Below, one piece after another: positions 25,562 through 33,881 of a stretch of 64,000 nucleotides of DNA; within the stretch, counting starts at the first letter, position 1, and each line of letters opens with the position of its first letter. A program made the position numbers and the translations under genes. Under the pieces are notes generated by a model. The model was given only the letters and a program-made list of their open reading frames with translations. It had not been told where the DNA came from and did not search any database. Origin of the DNA: Arthrobacter subterraneus (GTDB lineage Bacteria > Actinomycetota > Actinomycetes > Actinomycetales > Micrococcaceae); contig NZ_FNDT01000010.1 of the NCBI RefSeq assembly GCF_900099735.1, positions 1 to 64,000 of the forward strand, given 5' to 3'.

Positions 25562-26026
25562 ATGTCGGACACAGATCTCTGGACCACGGAAAGACTGCTG
25601 ACCACTGCGGCCCGCCTCACAGAGAACGCCTGGAATGAGCGCTTGCTCGCCATCGGCATCACTCACGCCTCCTTCATCACATTGCGCTCGATCGAGGCGC
25701 ACGGCCCGCTGTCGCAGGTTGATCTGGCAGAGCATCTGCATGTCACTGCCCAAACCGTTGGGCGGACACTGGTTCGTCTCGAACAGCAGGGACTCCTGCT
25801 GCGCCAGAGCAGCGAATATGACCGACGCACCTTCCGTGTGAGCCTCACTCAGCTCGGCCGGACGCGGCTTGCCGAAGCGGAGCGCCACGAGCGCGAATTC
25901 ATGCTGGACCTGCACCGCGCATCCCCGGAACTGCGGCCGCTCCTGATGGAACTGATCGAGGATCTTCTGCCCACCCGTCGGCAAGCCGAGAACAACACCG
26001 CCGGCCAGCCGGACCGGAACGCCTGA
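25562..26026 (+). CDS. MarR-family transcriptional regulator
   Basis: The 154-residue protein has the MarR winged helix (LSQVDLAEHLHVTAQTVGRT for helices 3-4, and DRRTFRVSLTQLG for the wing) between dimerisation helices. AGAGGCGG precedes the ATG. It is a close paralogue of the MarR gene at 32173-32649: both share TTAARL near the N-terminus and VxAQT(V/I)G(R/K)TL in the recognition helix. Its likely targets include the divergent or facing membrane-protein operon. The inducer is unknown. Confidence 0.9.
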   Translation: MSDTDLWTTERLLTTAARLTENAWNERLLAIGITHASFITLRSIEAHGPLSQVDLAEHLHVTAQTVGRTLVRLEQQGLLLRQSSEYDRRTFRVSLTQLGRTRLAEAERHEREFMLDLHRASPELRPLLMELIEDLLPTRRQAENNTAGQPDRNA

Positions 26027-26037
26027 CGTTAGACAAC

Positions 26038-26079
26038 AAAGCGCTGCCGCCGCACATAAGTGTGCGGCGGCAGCGCTTT
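26038..26079. terminator. Bidirectional terminator hairpin
   Basis: Two perfectly complementary 19-bp arms (AAAGCGCTGCCGCCGCACA and its complement) enclose TAAG. It lies between the stop codons of the converging MarR gene and DUF3618 gene. The A and T ends of the stem allow termination in both directions. Confidence 0.85.
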
Positions 26080-26095
26080 GTCGGGTACGTGAGGG

Positions 26096-26716
26096 TTACG
26101 GGGTGTTTGAGCTGCCCTGCACGTTGGACTTGGCGTCCTGCGCCCGGTCCTTGACGTCCGTTGCGGCGCTGGTGCCCTCTTCCTTGACGGTGTTCGCGGA
26201 ATCAGTGGCGGTCGCCTTGACGGAGTCCATGGCCTGCTGCGCGGGTTCCTTCAGGTCCTCGGCAACCTGTTTGGCAGCGTCGGTCGCCTCGGAAACCAGC
26301 GGTTGAGCCTTCTCCTTGACGGCCTGAGCGGCCTCTCTCTCCTTCTGGCTCGCCGGAATGAGTGACGAGACAAGGAGGCCCGCGCCGAACGCGATCAGGC
26401 CTGCGGCGAGCGGGTTTCCCTGGGTTTTCGCGGTGACCCGCTGCGGTGCGTCGTGAAGTGCATCGCCGGCGTTATGTGCTGCGCCCTTCACCGACTGGGT
26501 AGCATCATGGGTGCCGCCGCTGGCTGAATGGCCGACGTCGTGTGCAGAACCCATCACGCTGTCCTTGACGTTGCCAAGAGCGTTCTTGACCTTGTCGGTC
26601 TGCCGGTGGGCGATGTTTGACGGGCTCACCTTGTCGGCGACGGCGTCTACATCAGTACCCAGCTCCCGGCGGGTGCGTTCGATATCCGCGCGGATCTGAT
26701 CAGGTGTCTGGTTCAT
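26096..26716 (-). CDS. DUF3618 domain protein
   Basis: The 206-residue protein begins with the DUF3618 helix pair (TPDQIRADIERTRRELGTDVDAVADKVSP). A low-complexity Ala/His/Ser region follows, then one membrane segment (LAAGLIAFGAGLLVSSLIP) and a long amphipathic Ala/Lys-rich tail that resembles LEA or apolipoprotein repeats. It overlaps the holin-like gene by 4 bp and is the last gene of a three-gene operon. Such proteins are thought to sit at the membrane in Actinobacteria. The biochemical role is unknown. Confidence 0.88.
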   Translation of the reverse strand: MNQTPDQIRADIERTRRELGTDVDAVADKVSPSNIAHRQTDKVKNALGNVKDSVMGSAHDVGHSASGGTHDATQSVKGAAHNAGDALHDAPQRVTAKTQGNPLAAGLIAFGAGLLVSSLIPASQKEREAAQAVKEKAQPLVSEATDAAKQVAEDLKEPAQQAMDSVKATATDSANTVKEEGTSAATDVKDRAQDAKSNVQGSSNTP

Positions 26717-27162
26717 GGCGTGTGCTCTCCTGGTTTCAACGTAGGCGGAATTTCCTTGACTGTCTCAGCGGTCTGCGGCATGCCCTTGATCGACTTCATT
26801 TCCTTCTTGCCGGTCAGTGCGAGAACGGCGGCGATGATGCCCCAGATCACGGCAACGATCACGGACGCCCAACCGAGGCCCACAAGCTCGGCCAGACCCC
26901 ACATCAGGGCCAGCGAGAGGAAGAGAAGTACAAAGTGCCCGGCGACGGCGGCGCCGCCGAACATTCCCGCGCCCTTGCCGGCTCGGGTTCCTGACTCGCG
27001 CAGCTCGGCCTTGGCCAGCTCAAGTTCCTGGCGCATCAGCGTCGATAGGTCACGCGTCACTTCGCCGAGGAGGTCTCCGAGAGATGCGTTGGAGCTGCGA
27101 TCGTTGTCCGGGTTCGGCGGCGGCTGGGCCGCATGTGATCCGTGGAGATGTTGGTCAGTCAT
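26713..27162 (-). CDS. Phage-holin-superfamily (DUF1469) membrane protein
   Basis: The 149-residue protein has an amphipathic helix (LGDLLGEVTRDLSTLMRQEL), then two adjacent membrane segments (AVAGHFVLLFLSLALMWGLA and ASVIVAVIWGIIAAVLAL). This is the pattern of Phage_holin_3_6 proteins, which in Actinobacteria are housekeeping rather than viral. It overlaps both neighbours by a few bases. No lysin is present, so a lytic role is unlikely. Confidence 0.87.
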   Translation of the reverse strand: MTDQHLHGSHAAQPPPNPDNDRSSNASLGDLLGEVTRDLSTLMRQELELAKAELRESGTRAGKGAGMFGGAAVAGHFVLLFLSLALMWGLAELVGLGWASVIVAVIWGIIAAVLALTGKKEMKSIKGMPQTAETVKEIPPTLKPGEHTP

Positions 27163-27926
27163 TAGCGGAAGTCCCTCCCTGTCTCAGTTCCGGTAACCCC
27201 AGGCTGGCTGAGGGGGGTGGTGGGGGTGACGGCCGGCGTCGTTGTCGGCGGTGCCGTCGGAGGTGAGTCGATGCCAGCGCCATAGGCGGGCACGTCGGTT
27301 CCGAACTCATCCGGGACCGGCGGGTAGGTTGCGACGTGCTGTCCATGGGCGGCTGACCCGGAGGGGGTGCCGGTCGATGGTGAGCCGTTCGAGTCCTGGC
27401 CACCGGCCAGGCCGCGCGTCATCCGTCCGGCGAGCAGGCCCGCACCCGCGGCGATCAGCAGGAATGTTCCGGGACGGCGGCGGGCGAAACTTGTCACCTC
27501 GTCCAGCAGCGATCCCGGATCCCGGCCGTCGAGCCAGGATGCGGCGCTGCCGGTACGCTGCGCCACCTGCTGTACGAGCTGCTGGGCGGTGCCGCCCTCA
27601 GCGTTCTGCGCCATGGAATTCAGCTCGTCGCTGATGGAGCGCAGGCCGTCGGTCACCCGCTGCTGCTGGGTGCCGGCCTGGCTTTTCAGGGTGGCTCCGG
27701 CTTCGTCCAGCAGGTTCCTGGCCTGCGTTCCGGCTTCATTCGCTACATTCTTCGCTTCGGAACCTGCGGTGTGTGCAACGCCCTTGGCCGCGTCTACGCC
27801 CTGCCGCCCTACATCCTTGGCTTCACCCTTTGCAGCAGACGTAGTGGACTGTCCCGAGGACGAGGGGGTCTGCGTGCCGGGCGTCGAAGTTACCAGCGGG
27901 TCTTCTGACCAGTTCTGTGTGCTCAT
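27162..27926 (-). CDS. Membrane-associated Ala-rich protein, first gene of the holin/DUF3618 operon
   Basis: ATG 27926 is chosen over the Met 15 codons upstream because AAGGAG lies 7-12 bp before it on the minus strand. The 254-residue protein has amphipathic repeats (KGVAHTAGSEAKNVANEAG), a middle coiled region, one membrane segment (GTFLLIAAGAGLLAGRM) and a Pro/Thr-rich tail. Together with the next two genes it probably forms a stress-related membrane complex. No catalytic motif is seen. Confidence 0.82.
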   Translation of the reverse strand: MSTQNWSEDPLVTSTPGTQTPSSSGQSTTSAAKGEAKDVGRQGVDAAKGVAHTAGSEAKNVANEAGTQARNLLDEAGATLKSQAGTQQQRVTDGLRSISDELNSMAQNAEGGTAQQLVQQVAQRTGSAASWLDGRDPGSLLDEVTSFARRRPGTFLLIAAGAGLLAGRMTRGLAGGQDSNGSPSTGTPSGSAAHGQHVATYPPVPDEFGTDVPAYGAGIDSPPTAPPTTTPAVTPTTPLSQPGVTGTETGRDFR

Positions 27927-27984
27927 AATGACTCCTTTATTGATGTGGAGGACTTCTGGGAAGTAAGTCATCGCTTCTACACAA

Positions 27985-27996
27985 TAAGCATGCTTA
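27985..27996. promoter_or_regulatory. MarR/SlyA-like operator candidate
   Basis: TAAGCATGCTTA is a perfect 12-bp palindrome 59 bp upstream of the three-gene membrane operon. It resembles the SlyA/MarR consensus TTAGCAAGCTAA. Two MarR paralogues are encoded nearby. It could equally act on the divergent CDGSH gene. Confidence 0.4.
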
Positions 27997-28127
27997 GCAT
28001 ATGATCACAAGACCGCAACGAAAACTCCCAGCCTGTCCGACCGATCCGCCGGGCCCTGCGTGAACAGCCAGCTTAGTATTTGGAGCGAGACACGGCTAGG
28101 GCGCGAGGGTACAACCGAGGAGGCACC

Positions 28128-28370
28128 ATGACTTCACCCACCGAATCATCCAGGAACCACGACGTCAGTATCGTGGCGTGCCCCGACGGACCCCTGCTGG
28201 TGAGGGGCGAGGTGCCGATTGTCACCCCGGCCGGTGAATCCGTGCCCCGACGGCGAAAGACTGTGGCGTTGTGCCGATGCGGCGCCTCCACGATCAAGCC
28301 CTACTGCGACGGCACGCACAAGCTGATCAACTTCCGTACGGAGCCGGAGTTGCCGGCAGATCAGCGGTAA
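28128..28370 (+). CDS. CDGSH iron-sulfur domain protein
   Basis: The ATG at 28128 follows GAGGAGG at a good distance. The 80-residue protein ends with the CDGSH signature CRCGASTIKPYCDGTH, whose three Cys and one His ligate a 2Fe-2S cluster. Bacterial members are soluble redox or cluster-transfer proteins. It has no membrane anchor. A strong hairpin follows the stop. Confidence 0.92.
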   Translation: MTSPTESSRNHDVSIVACPDGPLLVRGEVPIVTPAGESVPRRRKTVALCRCGASTIKPYCDGTHKLINFRTEPELPADQR

Positions 28371-28382
28371 CGACTGGGCAAA

Positions 28383-28430
28383 CAGAAAGGCCGCCGGCTC
28401 CGTTCTGGAGCGATACCGGCGGCCTTTCTG
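28383..28430. terminator. Bidirectional terminator hairpin
   Basis: Arms CAGAAAGGCCGCCGG and its exact complement (28416-28430) enclose an 18-nt loop between the converging CDGSH and metalloprotease genes. Confidence 0.85.
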
Positions 28431-28446
28431 AACGGAATGACTTTCG

Positions 28447-31431
28447 CTACTCAGCCAGGTACATTCCCTGCCAGCCCTGGCCAATCTGCTGGGCGCCGCT
28501 GAAGCGTCCGGCGCCGTCGCCGCTGTACAGGACCAGGTCACCCTTGCTGTTCCGTGCGATCAGGTCGGCGTTGGAATCTGCTCCCCAAGGGCCGGGCCCG
28601 ACGAATCCAGTCATGGAATTCCACCCCGCGCCCGGCTGCGACCTACCGAGGAATCCGCCCTTGCCGTTCCCTGCGTACAGGTAGAGCGCACCCTCCGAGT
28701 TCCGGGCCAGGAGATCGGAGGTTCCATCACTGTTGAAATCACCGGTGCTCAGCAAGGCAGTCATCCCGCCCCAGCCGTTTCCGATTTGTGCTTTGCTACC
28801 CCAACCGCCCTTGCCATTGCCGGGATAGATGTAGAGGGCTCCATCACCCGTGCGGGCCAAAAGGTCAGGGTGGCCGTCGCCGTCGAAATCACCGGGTGTG
28901 ACCAGCGCGGTCATGATGCCCCAGCCGTTTCCGATCTGTACGCCAGCTTTGACGGTGCCGGTGCCCGTACCCGTGTAGAGCCAGAGGCGGCCGCCGCTGT
29001 CCCTGGCCAGGATGTCGGAAATGCCGTCGCCGTTGAAGTCGCCCGGCAGCAGGATCATGTTCATTCCGCCCCATCCGGATCCCAGCTGCACCTTACGTCC
29101 GAAGGTTCCGGTGGCAGTGCTCGGGTATAGCCAGAGGCCACCCGTGGAGTCCCGCGCAACAATATCCGGGTACCCGTCACCGTTCATGTCCGTGCGTCCA
29201 TTGCGTTCCGTCGGCTGCGGAGCAACAGGCTCAGGCTCAACCGGCGCCGTTTCCACCGGAGCCTCGGCTGCGGCCTGGACCGTCACGGAGGCGATCAGCA
29301 GGTTGTTCCACCCGGAGCCCGCTGCGACCTTGCCCGCGAATCCGCCGGTGCCATTGCCCTTGTAGAGCCACAGTGCCCCGCCGCTGTCACGGGCCAGCAG
29401 GTCCACCTTGCCGTCTCCGTTGTAGTCACCGGATCCGACGATCGCGCTCATCACGTTCCATCCGGTACCGATCTGGCGCCGCGGAGCGAATCCGCCGGTG
29501 CCGTTGCCTGCGTAGAGGTAGAGATTGCCGGCACTGTCCCGCGCAATGATGTCCGACTTGCGGTCGCCGTCGAAATCGCCGGGACTGAGGATCGCGGTCA
29601 TGACCTGCCACCCGGATCCCGGCTGTGAGCTGGACTTCCAGCCGCCGGCGCCGTTCCCCGAGTAGAGGAAGAGTGCTCCTGCGCCGTCGCGGGCGAGGAC
29701 GTCCACATTGCGGTCGCCGTCGAAGTCGCCGGGGGTGATCAGTTCGGTCATGCCCTTCCAGCCGGATCCGATCTGCACGCCGGACCGGACGGTACCGGTG
29801 CCTGTTCCGGCGTAGAGCCACAGGCGCCCGCCGCTGTCACGGGCGAGGATGTCAGCGAAGCCGTCACCGTTGAAGTCACCGGGCAGGACGATGGAAGTCA
29901 TCCCACCCCAACCGGAACCGATGAGCGTCCGGGTACCCAGGGCGCCGGTGGACGTCGTCGGATACAGCCACAACTGGCCGCTCGCATCACGTGCCACCAC
30001 ATCCGGAACTCCATCGCTGTTCATATCCGAAAGCGAAGACGCCGGGAACGGATTGGTGTCGATCGTGACGGAGGCAGCTGAGTCGGAGACCGAGTTGATC
30101 CGGACAGCGGTTCCGGCGTGGGTCATGAACGTACTGCCGGCCTGCCAGGCCGTGTTGGTTGCGTAGTAGCCCGAGTAGGGCTTGCTCGAGGGCATCAGGA
30201 GCAAGGACGAGGCCGTTGTAAGCCCGCCGCTCTGCACTACCTTCACACCGCGGTTGCCGTTGGTTGCGGTATTCCGGTCAAAACCGACGGGGACGCGCAG
30301 TTCCAGATAGTAGACCTCATTGCTGCGCGGATCCGTGAACTTCACCGCCCGGTTGGAGGCGGTGCCGGCCCAGGGCCTGAGGGTGTAGGTCTTGCTGCCG
30401 GACGCAACGCCGACATTGAGGATTTCGTCGCCCCGGCCAAACCCGCCGTAGTCCCAGAAGCTCGAGCTGATTGCCGGAGTGTCGAACCAGCGGGAGATGC
30501 CCATGAGGTCGGACGTGTCACCGTAGTGGCGTATTGAGCAACCTGTACCGGAGAAACTCGCGGTATCCGGCTGACCGCTTGCGCACTCCAGTGAGTCTGA
30601 GTGCATCAGGCCCAGTACGTGGCCGAACTCGTGGGTTACAACGTTGGTGGTGAAGTTGGCCAGTTCCGAGGTGTACGGCATCAGGATGCGGCCGCTCGTG
30701 CCGCTGCTGCTCCAGCCGTAACCCAGGTATCCCTCTTTGAGGGCCTTGGGAGTGAAAACGACCAGTGCGGTATACGGGCTGTAGGACCACTTCAGCTCCG
30801 CAGTGACCTTGTTCATGATCTGGTCGTAGGTGTCGGTTGACTTCGCAGCCGTCTTGAAGTTGGTGACCCTGGAAGCAACCGACATTGAAAGCCGTCCGTT
30901 GGACATGCTCTTCCAGTAGGTGGAGGAGACCCCGATCGCATTCTCGGCAACGGTCATGGGCACGGTTGCGGTGCTGTCCGCAAGATCCAGGGTGACCAGC
31001 CTGACCTTGATATCGCCCGCGCGGGAAAGCGTGCCGCCGGCGCCGAGCGGCGACATCGCTGCACCCTCCGTCGTCGAATCCAGGCTGCGGCCGTCAGTCG
31101 ACGTCCGGCCTTCATAGGTATGGTCCGGGTGGTTCGGAATGCCGCCCGGGAAAAGCTCTTCGAGCCCCGCCGGCGCCTCCGCTGCATGCGTTTCCTCTGC
31201 GTGCACGTCCTCGGACGGGGCCGGCTCGACGGCGGTCGCCGTGACAGGAGCCTCTTCCGCCGGTGCGGGAGTAGCAGCCTCACTCGGTTCCGCAGTAGCG
31301 GTCGATTCCTGGGTTGCAACCGTCGTCGGCTGGACCTCCTGCGCGGAGGCGGGATTCACCCCGGTGGAGAGGCTGGCAGCCAGAAGAAAAACGCCGGTAA
31401 GCGCAGCGGTAGAACGCTGGAATAAGAGCAT
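28447..31431 (-). CDS. Secreted metzincin-like metalloprotease with FG-GAP/VCBS repeats
   Basis: ATG 31431 is chosen because AAGGA lies just upstream and a signal peptide (1-30, ending ASA) follows. Residues 31-90 are Thr/Glu/Pro-rich. The catalytic motif HEFGHVLGLMH (His267, Glu268, His271, His277) with a Met-turn at SDLMG (Met310) marks a metzincin. From about residue 490 to the end (994) there are two blocks of five FG-GAP-like repeats, each near 50 residues with DFNGDG-type calcium sites and an LWLY strand. A Pro/Glu linker (VETAPVEPEPVAPQPTE) divides the blocks. It probably digests extracellular protein, with the propeller-like repeats serving for binding. The same repeat type ends the protein at 53666-55801. 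Confidence 0.9.
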   Translation of the reverse strand: MLLFQRSTAALTGVFLLAASLSTGVNPASAQEVQPTTVATQESTATAEPSEAATPAPAEEAPVTATAVEPAPSEDVHAEETHAAEAPAGLEELFPGGIPNHPDHTYEGRTSTDGRSLDSTTEGAAMSPLGAGGTLSRAGDIKVRLVTLDLADSTATVPMTVAENAIGVSSTYWKSMSNGRLSMSVASRVTNFKTAAKSTDTYDQIMNKVTAELKWSYSPYTALVVFTPKALKEGYLGYGWSSSGTSGRILMPYTSELANFTTNVVTHEFGHVLGLMHSDSLECASGQPDTASFSGTGCSIRHYGDTSDLMGISRWFDTPAISSSFWDYGGFGRGDEILNVGVASGSKTYTLRPWAGTASNRAVKFTDPRSNEVYYLELRVPVGFDRNTATNGNRGVKVVQSGGLTTASSLLLMPSSKPYSGYYATNTAWQAGSTFMTHAGTAVRINSVSDSAASVTIDTNPFPASSLSDMNSDGVPDVVARDASGQLWLYPTTSTGALGTRTLIGSGWGGMTSIVLPGDFNGDGFADILARDSGGRLWLYAGTGTGTVRSGVQIGSGWKGMTELITPGDFDGDRNVDVLARDGAGALFLYSGNGAGGWKSSSQPGSGWQVMTAILSPGDFDGDRKSDIIARDSAGNLYLYAGNGTGGFAPRRQIGTGWNVMSAIVGSGDYNGDGKVDLLARDSGGALWLYKGNGTGGFAGKVAAGSGWNNLLIASVTVQAAAEAPVETAPVEPEPVAPQPTERNGRTDMNGDGYPDIVARDSTGGLWLYPSTATGTFGRKVQLGSGWGGMNMILLPGDFNGDGISDILARDSGGRLWLYTGTGTGTVKAGVQIGNGWGIMTALVTPGDFDGDGHPDLLARTGDGALYIYPGNGKGGWGSKAQIGNGWGGMTALLSTGDFNSDGTSDLLARNSEGALYLYAGNGKGGFLGRSQPGAGWNSMTGFVGPGPWGADSNADLIARNSKGDLVLYSGDGAGRFSGAQQIGQGWQGMYLAE

Positions 31432-31695
31432 GTTGGTCCTTGATGGTGCGAGTGGGGTGGGGCTGGCGCCGCCGTGTCCCCGACCGCGGCGCCGGGCCGC
31501 CAAAACCTACGACCCTCAAAAGCCCCGCATCAAGTATAGGTTTATCAATCACCGGTAAATCGCCGGCAATTCACAAAGGATTACCCAAGGAAGCTCAGTT
31601 TTTCCGCAAGATCAGCACAGGAAAGTTATGATTTCGAAATCCGCTGCAAATCCAATTGCCTGGAGAAACTAGCGCGCTGAATAAAGCGAAATAAA

Positions 31696-32019
31696 TCAGG
31701 ACGCGTTTCGTGTGGCACGGAGTGGGCGGACGCCCGTTTGGGTGTGTGCATCAAGCCGTACAACGACGGCGGAAGTCGGCATGGGCGTGGGCCGGTTCAG
31801 CGCCATCTGCGCAAGGGCCAGCAGGAAAACAGGGAAGGAGAGCAGAACGAACGTGAAGAGCGCGTACATGGCGACGATGGCATGCAGCGGAGAGTGGAAC
31901 AGGCCGGCAAGAAATGAAGCGCTGCCCAGCCACGTCCACAACCAGAACAGTACGACGGCGTACGTCACTGTCCGGGCACGCCGGTATTTCAACGGATAAT
32001 GGACCCGCCGCCGCTTCAT
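31696..32019 (-). CDS. Small membrane protein, hypothetical
   Basis: The 107-residue product starts with a basic segment (MKRRRVHYPLKYRRART) and has two membrane helices (VTYAVVLFWLWTWLGSASFL and AIVAMYALFTFVLLSFPVFL). A short polar tail follows. It sits alone between the metalloprotease and a MarR gene. No family is recognised. Confidence 0.7.
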   Translation of the reverse strand: MKRRRVHYPLKYRRARTVTYAVVLFWLWTWLGSASFLAGLFHSPLHAIVAMYALFTFVLLSFPVFLLALAQMALNRPTPMPTSAVVVRLDAHTQTGVRPLRATRNAS

Positions 32020-32172
32020 TTTATTTTGACCCCCGGGTCTCGCGGATCCCGCGCCCCGCGAGTTCCTCCCATGATGATAAACCCCGGGAAAGGTTTTGTC
32101 GCGCGGCGGTTGCCGGAAAGGAAATCAGCACCGAATTGTCTTCAGCGCGTGATGGGGAGGTGAGGTGGGCTG

Positions 32173-32649
32173 TTACCCCTCGCTGCCTCGGTCCTGCACG
32201 GCATGCAGGTCCGGCCGGCCGCGGACGTGGCGGTGAGGTTCTGCCAGCTCCTCGATAGCTGCGCGGAGGTGATCGCGCAGTTCGGGGGAGAGCAGTGCCT
32301 CGTCCGAGACAAGGGTCCGTTCTATGTCGCGCCCCAGCTCGAGGATTGCACGGCCCTTGTCCGTGATTCGTACTGTCTGGCTCCGCCGGTCGTCGTCGCC
32401 CCGCGTCCGCTCGATGTATCCCCTGGACTCAAGCCGGCTGAGGGTTTTTCCGATGGTCTGCGCCTGCACATGCACCAGCTCGGCGAGCTGAGCCTGCCGG
32501 AGCGGGCCGACTGATGCCAGCACTCCGAGCGCCGTAAACCCGGCATGGGTGATGTCGAGCTCGGCAAGACGCTGATTCCATGATTGCTCCACCAGGCGGG
32601 CCGCCGTGGTGAGGAGTCGCCCTGTGGACCAAGCTGAAAGATCGGGCAT
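32173..32649 (-). CDS. MarR-family transcriptional regulator (paralogue of 25562-26026)
   Basis: The 158-residue protein has a MarR winged helix (LRQAQLAELVHVQAQTIGKT and a wing with RGDDDRRSQTVRITDKG). Its first 30 residues parallel the MarR protein at 25562. An inverted repeat, TTAG-N12-CTAA, lies 19-38 bp upstream, suggesting autoregulation. Its target may also include the small membrane protein gene downstream. Confidence 0.9.
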   Translation of the reverse strand: MPDLSAWSTGRLLTTAARLVEQSWNQRLAELDITHAGFTALGVLASVGPLRQAQLAELVHVQAQTIGKTLSRLESRGYIERTRGDDDRRSQTVRITDKGRAILELGRDIERTLVSDEALLSPELRDHLRAAIEELAEPHRHVRGRPDLHAVQDRGSEG

Positions 32650-32667
32650 GCGATGTAGCCTTCCCTG

Positions 32668-32687
32668 TTAGCTGTATATCCATCTAA
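32668..32687. promoter_or_regulatory. Candidate MarR operator
   Basis: TTAGCTGTATATCCATCTAA is an imperfect 20-bp palindrome (16 of 20 positions symmetrical) just upstream of the minus-strand MarR gene. It lies in an AT-rich promoter-like region (32660-32710). Confidence 0.45.
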
Positions 32688-32753
32688 TGATCAGCTTACT
32701 TATTATTCACGTGGAATCAACCGTGCAATCCCGGATTGGTAGCTGTCAACCCC

Positions 32754-33875
32754 CTAGTGGGTCGAGAGATGGGCCTTCAGGACGGTCTCCGCGGCGTCGG
32801 CGGCATAGCGCCAGGCGTCCGTCATAGCGGCTGAAACGGAGGGCGCAGTGTCGGCCAGGCTGCGGGCGCCGACCACGCCGTGGGCGCTCAGCTCGCTGTC
32901 CGACAGGGTAATGCGGCCTGCCACGGCGAGGACGGGGAGGCCCAGGTTGCGGGCTCGCTCCGCCAGTCCCAGCGGAGCCTTCCCGAAGGCCGATTGCGCG
33001 TCCAGCGAACCCTCGCCGGTAAATACCAAATCGGTCTCTGCGAGCTTCCGGTCCAGCCCTGTCAGGCCGGCAACCAGATCGAAGCCCGGCTCCAGGGACG
33101 CCCTGGTGCAGGCGAGGAACGCCGCGGGGAATCCGCCGGCGGCTCCCGCGCCGGGCTGCTGGACATCAACGCCGGTCGCGTCCAGCAGAACCTGCGCCCA
33201 CCGGGAGAGCGCGGCATCGAGGGCGTTGCGGAGTGGGGCGTCGGCGCCCTTCTGGGCACCGAAGATGTGCGCGGCGCCGTCCGGGCCGCAGAGCGGGTTC
33301 TGTACGTCAACCGCGATGCGCAGCTGGACGCCCTCGAGACGAGAGTCCAGCCCCGAGAGGTCGAGCGACGACGCCCGCGCCAGTGCGAGCCCGCCCAATG
33401 GGAGTTCCGCGCCGTCGTCGTCCAGTACCCGTGCGCCGAGGGCGCGGAGCGCCCCGGAGCCGCCGTCGCTCATCGCTGACCCGCCCACGCCGAGCACGAT
33501 CTCCGAGGCGCCAGCGTCAAGCGCGGCCGCGAGTAGTTCGCCGCTGCCGTAGCAGTGTGCGTTTCCCGCCGCCTCAGAAGTCGGGGTGATGAATTCCAGG
33601 CCGCTGGCACGGGCGGTCTCAATCACGGCAGTGGTGCCTGTCAGCGCCCACGGAGCCGTCACCGCGTCCTTGAGTGGACCCCGGACCCGCGTTTCCCGCC
33701 GTTCTCCGCCTGCCGCGAGCACGGCCTCCAGTGTTCCCTCGCCCCCGTCGGCGATGGGCTGCACGGAGATTTCGGCATCGGGCAGGACCCGGCGGATGCC
33801 GGCGGCCATCGCCTTGGCGGCCTCCGCGCCCGTGAGGGTTCCCTTGAATTTGTCCGGTGCAATGAGAATTCTCAT
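32754..33875 (-). CDS. Glycerate kinase
   Basis: The 373-residue protein begins MRILIAPDKFKGTLTGAEAA, the standard start of glycerate kinase type 1 (GlxK/GarK). It also carries VLGVGGSAMSDGG and VFTGEGSLDAQSAFGKAP. It phosphorylates D-glycerate with ATP, feeding glycolysis. It begins 6 bp after the lacI stop and so forms a lacI-glycerate kinase operon, divergent from the Gfo/Idh/MocA operon. This suggests that glycerate, or a compound giving glycerate, is an end product of that pathway. Confidence 0.94.
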   Translation of the reverse strand: MRILIAPDKFKGTLTGAEAAKAMAAGIRRVLPDAEISVQPIADGGEGTLEAVLAAGGERRETRVRGPLKDAVTAPWALTGTTAVIETARASGLEFITPTSEAAGNAHCYGSGELLAAALDAGASEIVLGVGGSAMSDGGSGALRALGARVLDDDGAELPLGGLALARASSLDLSGLDSRLEGVQLRIAVDVQNPLCGPDGAAHIFGAQKGADAPLRNALDAALSRWAQVLLDATGVDVQQPGAGAAGGFPAAFLACTRASLEPGFDLVAGLTGLDRKLAETDLVFTGEGSLDAQSAFGKAPLGLAERARNLGLPVLAVAGRITLSDSELSAHGVVGARSLADTAPSVSAAMTDAWRYAADAAETVLKAHLSTH

Positions 33876-33881
33876 GCTGTT

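Noticed and set aside
26713-27162. Holin-like gene as a sign of a prophage.
   Set aside because: This family is a normal actinobacterial membrane protein; no lysin, capsid, tail or integrase gene is nearby.
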